Positions 6,922 through 10,711 of a stretch of 10,711 bases of DNA are shown in pieces (within the stretch, counting starts at the first letter, position 1; the number at the start of each line of letters is the position of its first letter). The stretch is from Gammaproteobacteria bacterium. Its GTDB lineage: Bacteria > Pseudomonadota > Gammaproteobacteria > Steroidobacterales > Steroidobacteraceae. Both the position numbers and the translations under genes were made by a program. The stretch is taken from contig JASHUC010000375.1 in the NCBI GenBank assembly GCA_030040235.1, forward strand, positions 1-10,711. Direction: 5' to 3'. The notes under the pieces are model-generated. The model was not told the origin of the DNA and ran no database searches. It was given only the letters and a program-made list of their open reading frames with translations.

Positions 6922-7413
6922 ATGGCTCCCGTACGTGTCTCCTCGATCGGCCATACCGGCATCACCGTCTCCGACCTCGATCGCTCCACGCGCTTCTATC
7001 GAGAGGTTCTCGGCCTGCCGGTGAGCGAGCCGGTGCATTGCACCGGGGAGATGTTCGAGAAGATCACGGGTGTGCCGGGCGCGGAGATCGACATTTCCTT
7101 CGTGCGCGCGCCGGGTCACGTCATCGAGCTGCTGTGCTTCCGCAAGCCCGAAGGGCGCGTGCGCTCGACGCTGCGCTCGTGTGATCCGGGGTTCTGGCAT
7201 CTGGCGCTCAAGGTGAGCGACCTCGAGCGCGTCGTCGCAGCCGTCGGGCGCGCCGGCTTCCAGCCGCTGAGCCCGGTGCAGGGGGTGGCTGAAGGCCCGC
7301 TCAAGGGAATGAAGGTGCTCTATGTGCGCGACCCGGACGGCGTCGTGCTCGAGCTGATCGAGGAGCCCCCGGGCGTCGCCCTGGAAGAGCTCTATCTCGC
7401 AAATGCAAGGTAA
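6922..7413 (+). CDS. VOC-superfamily metalloprotein (glyoxalase / epimerase / dioxygenase fold)
   Basis: The protein has 163 residues. The ATG at 6922 has GAGGAA 5 nt upstream (6911-6916), and only one base separates it from the previous stop. Two beta-alpha-beta-beta-beta modules are clear: SSIGHTGITVSDLDRSTRFY (7-26) and FWHLALKVSDLERVVAAV (91-108), the latter ending in DPDGVVLELIE (137-147). All four predicted metal ligands are present: H11, E69 (HVIELLCF), H93 and E144. The H/E/H/E set fits glyoxalase I, methylmalonyl-CoA epimerase and other lyase/isomerase members better than extradiol ring-cleavage dioxygenases, which are usually about 290 residues with an H/H/E site. An isomerase or lyase step on an oxygenated or acyl-CoA intermediate is reasonable; the reaction cannot be named. 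Confidence 0.87.
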   Translation: MAPVRVSSIGHTGITVSDLDRSTRFYREVLGLPVSEPVHCTGEMFEKITGVPGAEIDISFVRAPGHVIELLCFRKPEGRVRSTLRSCDPGFWHLALKVSDLERVVAAVGRAGFQPLSPVQGVAEGPLKGMKVLYVRDPDGVVLELIEEPPGVALEELYLANAR

Positions 7414-7430
7414 TCGGTCGATGCACGCAG

Positions 7431-7445
7431 GGCGCGAGGTGCGCC
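7431..7445 (+). promoter_or_regulatory. Short hairpin presenting the RBS of the zinc alcohol dehydrogenase
   Basis: GGCGC (7431-7435) and GCGCC (7441-7445) can pair around a 5-nt loop GAGGT that is the core of the Shine-Dalgarno for the ATG at 7450. An outer CGAT/ATCG pair (7419-7422 / 7446-7449) could extend it across an 8-nt bulge. This could tune translation, but short GC stems are common in such DNA. Confidence 0.25.
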
Positions 7446-7449
7446 ATCG

Positions 7450-8457
7450 ATGAAGGCGGCCGTCTTCAGCAAGATCGGCGCGCCGCTCTCGATCGAGAGC
7501 CTGCCCGATCCTGCGCCCTCGGGCAGCGATGTGCTCGTGCGCGTGGACCGCTGCGGCATCTGCGGCAGTGACCTGCACATGACCGAGGATCCGAGCTTCG
7601 GCGTGCCTTGCGGCACGGTGCTCGGGCACGAGTACGCCGGGGAGGTCGTCGAGGTCGGACCGGACGCCCGGCGCATCGAGCGCGGTGACCGCGTTTCGGT
7701 GCTCCCGATCCGCAGCTGTGGCCACTGTGCGGCGTGCCTCGCGGGCGAGCAGGCCTGGTGCGCCGAGATGCGCATCGATGGGGGCGGATACGGCCAGCTC
7801 GCTCTTGCGAGCGAGCGGCAGTGCCTCAAGCTGCCGCGGACCGTGTCGCTGCACGACGGGGCATTGATCGAGCCCCTCTCCGTAGGGCTGCACGGGGTCA
7901 ATGTCGCGCAGATGCCGGCCGGCGCGCGCGTGCTCGTGATCGGTGCGGGCCCCATCGGTCTTGCCACCACGTTCTGGGCCCGCCGGCTCGGGGCCGGCGC
8001 CGTCGCGGTGACCGCGAGCTCGATGATGCGTGCCGAGCTCGCTCGAACGATGGGCGCGACCGTCTTCATCGATCCGGCGCGGATCTCGGTTGCCGAGATT
8101 CACGCGGCGCTCAGCGCACCGCCCGATATCGTCTTCGAATGCGTCGGCAAGCCCGGGCTCATCAAACAGTGCCTCGAGTACGTGCGCCCGCGGGGCACGG
8201 TCGTCGTGCTCGGGCTTTGCACCGCCCTCGATTCCTTCGTTCCGTTCATCGCCGTCGCCAAGGAAGTGCGCATCCAGCCGGCGGCGCTCTACCGGATGCG
8301 GGACTTCGAAATCGCCGCCGATGTGATGGATGAGGGCGTGGTGACGCCGCGGGCCATGGTCACCGATACGGTCTCGCTCGAGGGTCTGCCGCCGGCGTTC
8401 GAGGCGTTGCGCCATCGATCCCGGCAGTGCAAGGTGCTGATCGATCCATGGATCTGA
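7450..8457 (+). CDS. Zinc-dependent medium-chain alcohol dehydrogenase
   Basis: The protein has 335 residues. The ATG at 7450 follows GAGGTG (7436-7441) by 8 nt. It is an MDR-family enzyme of the sorbitol/threonine dehydrogenase type, interconverting a secondary or primary alcohol and its carbonyl. Catalytic zinc ligands are C35 (RCGICGSDLH), H60 and E61 (GHEYAGEVVEVG) and probably E141 (LIEPLSVGLHG). The structural zinc lobe has four cysteines, C90, C93, C96 and C104. The nucleotide fold is VLVIGAGPIGLA (161-172). At the end of the second strand the usual acidic residue that binds the NAD ribose is A189 (VTASSMMRAE), followed by R194, which hints at NADP(H) use. It lies 36 nt after the VOC gene and 43 nt before the SDR. 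The substrate is probably a hydroxylated pathway intermediate (inference). Confidence 0.92.
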   Translation: MKAAVFSKIGAPLSIESLPDPAPSGSDVLVRVDRCGICGSDLHMTEDPSFGVPCGTVLGHEYAGEVVEVGPDARRIERGDRVSVLPIRSCGHCAACLAGEQAWCAEMRIDGGGYGQLALASERQCLKLPRTVSLHDGALIEPLSVGLHGVNVAQMPAGARVLVIGAGPIGLATTFWARRLGAGAVAVTASSMMRAELARTMGATVFIDPARISVAEIHAALSAPPDIVFECVGKPGLIKQCLEYVRPRGTVVVLGLCTALDSFVPFIAVAKEVRIQPAALYRMRDFEIAADVMDEGVVTPRAMVTDTVSLEGLPPAFEALRHRSRQCKVLIDPWI

Positions 8458-8463
8458 AGAGCT

Positions 8464-8490
8464 TGCGGCGCCGCAGTCGATTCGAATCGA
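8464..8490. repeat. Two adjacent perfect palindromes upstream of the SDR gene
   Basis: TGCGGCGCCGCA (8464-8475, 12 bp) and TCGATTCGAATCGA (8477-8490, 14 bp) are each identical to their reverse complement and are one base apart. They fill most of the 43-nt gap before the SDR start. The second one overlaps the SDR Shine-Dalgarno GAGGA (8489-8493). They may be protein-binding sites or RNA stems that affect translation or transcript stability; no T-tract supports a terminator. Confidence 0.55.
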
Positions 8491-8500
8491 GGACCACACC

Positions 8501-9304
8501 ATGACGACCCCACCGGGAACGAGCTTGAGGCTCGAGAACAAGGCCGCGATCGTGACGGGCGCCGCCGGCAATATCGGGCTCGCCGCCACCCGGCGCCTGC
8601 TCGCCGAGGGCGCGCGGGTGCTGCTGGTCGACGTGAACGAAGGGGCACTCGGTGCGGCCGTCGAGCGGCTCGGCCTCGAGCAGTCGGCCTGGATGCCGCG
8701 GGTGGCGACCTGCACGGCCGATGTCACCTCGGCCGCGCAGTCCGCCCACTATGCGCGACACGCCGAGGAGCGGCTCGGCAAGATCGATGTGTTCTTCGAC
8801 AACGCCGGAATCGAGGGACCCAACGCCCCGATCACGGAGTTTCCCGAGGATGCCTTCGAGCGGGTGATGCAGATCAACGTGCGGGGCGTGTTCCTCGGCA
8901 TCAAGTACGTCGCGCCGCGCATGCGCGAGGGCGGCAGCATCATCATTACCTCCTCGATCGCCGGGCTGATGGGAAGCGGCAGCTTCACCGCCTACACCAC
9001 GAGCAAGCACGCCGTCATCGGCCTGATGCGCGAAGCCGCGATCGATCTGGCACCGCGGCGCATTCGCGTCAATACCATTCACCCGGGGTTCATCCGGACG
9101 GAGATGCTGCTGCGCATTGCACGGCGCATGCGGCCCGGGGCATCCGACGAGGTGCTGCTCGATGAGCTGGCGGCCCGCACGTTGCTTGGCCGCTGCATCA
9201 CGACCGATGAGATTGCGCAGAGCGTCGCCTTCCTGGCGAGCGACGAGAGCCGCATGATCACCGGACACACCTTCGTGGTGGACGCCGGCACGCTCCTCAG
9301 ATGA
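8501..9304 (+). CDS. Short-chain dehydrogenase/reductase (classical SDR)
   Basis: The protein has 267 residues, typical for classical SDRs. The ATG at 8501 follows GAGGA (8489-8493) by 7 nt. The Rossmann glycine motif is TGAAGNIG (19-26), and D44 at the end of strand two (LLVDVN) predicts NAD(H) preference. The adenine-ring motif is DNAG (100-103) instead of the common NNAG. The catalytic tetrad is complete: N126, S152, Y165 and K169 (YTTSK). The C-terminus TGHTFVVDAG (254-263) is the usual family ending with Ala in place of the first Gly. It is the last gene of the rightward unit and ends 54 nt from a convergent gene. It would oxidise or reduce a hydroxyl/keto group on a pathway intermediate. 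The substrate is unknown; together with the zinc ADH it gives two alcohol-oxidising steps, possibly with different cofactors. Confidence 0.93.
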   Translation: MTTPPGTSLRLENKAAIVTGAAGNIGLAATRRLLAEGARVLLVDVNEGALGAAVERLGLEQSAWMPRVATCTADVTSAAQSAHYARHAEERLGKIDVFFDNAGIEGPNAPITEFPEDAFERVMQINVRGVFLGIKYVAPRMREGGSIIITSSIAGLMGSGSFTAYTTSKHAVIGLMREAAIDLAPRRIRVNTIHPGFIRTEMLLRIARRMRPGASDEVLLDELAARTLLGRCITTDEIAQSVAFLASDESRMITGHTFVVDAGTLLR

Positions 9305-9321
9305 GCGCGCCCGCCGCGCGC
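9305..9321. terminator. Possible GC hairpin between convergent genes
   Basis: GCGCGC (9305-9310) and GCGCGC (9316-9321) can form a 6-bp stem with a 5-nt loop directly after the SDR stop, within the 54-nt convergent gap (9305-9358). There is no T-tract on either strand, so this is not a standard intrinsic terminator. Confidence 0.22.
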
Positions 9322-9358
9322 GGAAGAGGCTCGGTCAAGGGCTTCCTCGCTTGAGCCA

Positions 9359-10492
9359 TCAGGCCGCGCGGGCCATCGGACCGTCGATCGTCGAGGGCGC
9401 GCCGGACCAGCTCTTCACCTCGTTGAGGCACTTGTTGGCGAACAGCCGGATGGCGCGCATGCACTCCTCGTGCGGCATTCCACCGGTGTACAGGTGCGGG
9501 AACATCCCCTGCGGTTGACGCCGCCGCTTCACGTCCTCGAGCTGCTCGAGCACCTCCCGTGGAGTGCCGGCGATCGAGCTCTGGTGCGCGTTCTCGATGG
9601 CGACCTGGGCTTGCTCGGGCGTCATACGCAGCGCGCTGTAGTTCTCGTAGCCCTTGATCGTGCCGTGGTGGGCGGAGGTCATCTCGTAGTTCTTCACCGC
9701 CGCCGCGAATACTTTGCCGGTGTAGATCCGCGCGAGCTCGCGCGCCCGGTCCCCGCTCTGATCGACGAACACCAGATTCGAGACGAACGGCGCGACGGGC
9801 TCCTCGCCCGGATGGGCCTCTTGCCAGGCCTTGAGCCAGGCATCGGAGGCCTCGTCGCTGAGGAGGCGCCCCTGAGTCGAGACGGACGGGGCATGCCCGG
9901 CCACCATCGGCTGTCCGAGATACAGGCGGCCGAGACCGAGCCTCGCGGCTGCGACCATCGAGGAGGGCGATCCGGCCGCGCAGAAGGCGCGCCCCTTGAG
10001 CGAACGGATCGGCCTCGGGCGGATCTCGCGCCGCGGCTGCTTGAAGATCTCCCCGCCCTCGATCACACCGGTCTCCATCGCGCGCATGACCATCGCGACG
10101 GTCTCGTCGAAGCGCTCGCGCGCCTGGCCCTGATCGATGCGCATGCCTTCGTACTCGACGCGCGAGAGCCCGCGTCCGAAACCGACGAGCGCGCGTCCAC
10201 CGGAAACGTGATCGAGCAGGACGATGTCCTCGCAAAGCCGTACCGGATCGTGCCAGGGGACCACGAGCACCTGCGTGCCGAGCCGCACGCGCGGGTGGCG
10301 TCCCGCGAAGTAGGAGAGGTACATGAGCGGGTTGGGACTGATCGAGTAATCGCTGAAGTGGTGCTCGGTGATCCAGATCGACTCGAAGCCGAGCTCGGCG
10401 GCGAGCTCGAGCTGCGTGAGCTCCTCGCGGATGAACTGCCGGTCCTCGATCCAGGAATGATTCGCGAATCCGCTGGCGATGCCGACGTGCAT
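9359..10492 (-). CDS. LLM-class (luciferase-like) flavin-dependent oxidoreductase
   Basis: The protein has 377 residues. The ATG at 10492 is the only reasonable start: the upstream part of the frame overlaps the aldehyde dehydrogenase and does not resemble this family, and GAGG lies about 11 nt before the ATG. Luciferase-like TIM-barrel marks are LAAELGFESIWITEHHF (30-46), VRLGTQVLVVPWHDPVR (69-85) and LLDHVSGGRALVGFGRG (92-108). Such proteins bind FMN or F420. The EHHF and GRGLSRVEYEG segments are those of bacterial monooxygenase-type members, such as alkanal, limonene and nitrilotriacetate-type enzymes, which use reduced flavin from a partner reductase. It follows the aldehyde dehydrogenase by 23 nt on the same strand and converges on the SDR. 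A second flavin monooxygenase of the locus is plausible, giving the aldehyde or ester substrate handled by its neighbour (inference). Confidence 0.88.
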   Translation of the reverse strand: MHVGIASGFANHSWIEDRQFIREELTQLELAAELGFESIWITEHHFSDYSISPNPLMYLSYFAGRHPRVRLGTQVLVVPWHDPVRLCEDIVLLDHVSGGRALVGFGRGLSRVEYEGMRIDQGQARERFDETVAMVMRAMETGVIEGGEIFKQPRREIRPRPIRSLKGRAFCAAGSPSSMVAAARLGLGRLYLGQPMVAGHAPSVSTQGRLLSDEASDAWLKAWQEAHPGEEPVAPFVSNLVFVDQSGDRARELARIYTGKVFAAAVKNYEMTSAHHGTIKGYENYSALRMTPEQAQVAIENAHQSSIAGTPREVLEQLEDVKRRRQPQGMFPHLYTGGMPHEECMRAIRLFANKCLNEVKSWSGAPSTIDGPMARAA

Positions 10493-10515
10493 GATCTTAA
10501 GTACCTCGCTCCGTC

Positions 10516-10711
10516 TCAGATGCTGACGCAGACCGCCTTGGTCTCGAGGTAATTGTTGAGTACGTCGTGACCCATCTCCCGGCCCCAGCCCGACTGCTTG
10601 TAGCCGCCGAAGGGTAGTGCCGCATCGAAGATGTTGTAGCAGTTGATCCACACCGTACCGGCTCGCAGCCGGTTGGCGATGCGGTGCGCCCGCTTCATGT
10701 TTCCGGTCCAG
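10516..10711 (-). CDS. Aldehyde dehydrogenase, C-terminal part (gene continues beyond window)
   Basis: Only the last 65 codons or so are inside the window; the 5' part lies to the right of the edge. The visible protein starts WTGNMKRAHR and contains RLRAGTVWINCYN, then PFGGYKQSGWGREMG, then the end NNYLETKAVCVSI. This is the standard C-terminus of NAD(P)-dependent aldehyde dehydrogenases of the ALDH1/2-like class, with the oligomerisation tail. The catalytic Cys and Glu are outside the window. The stop is 23 nt before the LLM oxidoreductase start, so the two are probably cotranscribed. It would oxidise an aldehyde to an acid, which could then be activated by the CoA-transferase of the opposing operon (inference). 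Confidence 0.92.
   Translation of the reverse strand, partial: WTGNMKRAHRIANRLRAGTVWINCYNIFDAALPFGGYKQSGWGREMGHDVLNNYLETKAVCVSI

Noticed and set aside
5565..6989. Leftward open frame of about 474 codons
   Set aside because: Antisense to the HsaA/DszC-like monooxygenase; low-complexity composition with no domain or supported start.
6922..7413. VOC protein as an extradiol (HsaC-like) ring-cleavage dioxygenase next to the HsaA-like enzyme
   Set aside because: At 163 residues it is about half the size of HsaC-type enzymes, and its ligand set is H/E/H/E rather than H/H/E.
6904..8727. Long leftward open frame of about 607 codons
   Set aside because: It lies opposite the VOC, ADH and part of the SDR gene, which have clear family motifs. 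Its composition is His/Arg/Asp-rich without any recognisable domain, as expected for an antisense shadow in GC-rich DNA.
9305..9358. Standard intrinsic terminator between the convergent genes
   Set aside because: A GC stem exists, but no T-tract follows it on either strand, so it is kept only as a low-confidence hairpin.

Overview
The window is a gene-dense, GC-rich (about two-thirds G+C by eye) bacterial chromosome segment. Gene style suggests a proteobacterial heterotroph, possibly a gammaproteobacterium, but nothing in the sequence fixes the genus. There are no RNA genes, transposases, CRISPR arrays or phage genes. The gene families together look like a catabolic (acyl-CoA and redox) locus whose substrate cannot be read from sequence.

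Layout. Positions 1-1666 hold a leftward unit: a small SnoaL/NTF2-like protein (start 1666), an exported NTF2-like/DUF8021-type protein (start 1160) and, overlapping it by ATGA, the first 41 codons of a secreted protein whose mature N-terminus resembles PQQ-dependent dehydrogenases. A 113-nt divergent region (1667-1779) with an interrupted inverted repeat separates this unit from a long rightward unit.

Positions 1780-9304 carry eight tightly packed rightward genes, probably one operon: TauD/TfdA-type Fe(II)/2-oxoglutarate dioxygenase, acyl-CoA dehydrogenase, CaiB/BaiF CoA-transferase, MaoC-like hydratase, HsaA/DszC-like (ACAD-fold) flavin monooxygenase, VOC protein, zinc alcohol dehydrogenase and short-chain dehydrogenase. 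The first six are joined by overlaps or gaps of at most 18 nt. The last two follow gaps of 36 and 43 nt, and the 43-nt gap is almost filled by two perfect palindromes.

Positions 9359-10711 hold a convergent leftward pair: the C-terminus of an aldehyde dehydrogenase (cut by the window end), then an LLM-class flavin oxidoreductase.

Working model (inference): hydroxylation or monooxygenation by the dioxygenase and the flavin enzymes, oxidation of alcohol to aldehyde to acid by ADH/SDR/ALDH, CoA activation by the CaiB enzyme, and then alpha,beta-desaturation and hydration by the acyl-CoA dehydrogenase and MaoC protein. The acyl-CoA dehydrogenase / CaiB / MaoC core recalls the itaconate (ict-ich) locus of Pseudomonas, but no citramalyl-CoA lyase is present here, and the added oxygenases point to a different or larger substrate.
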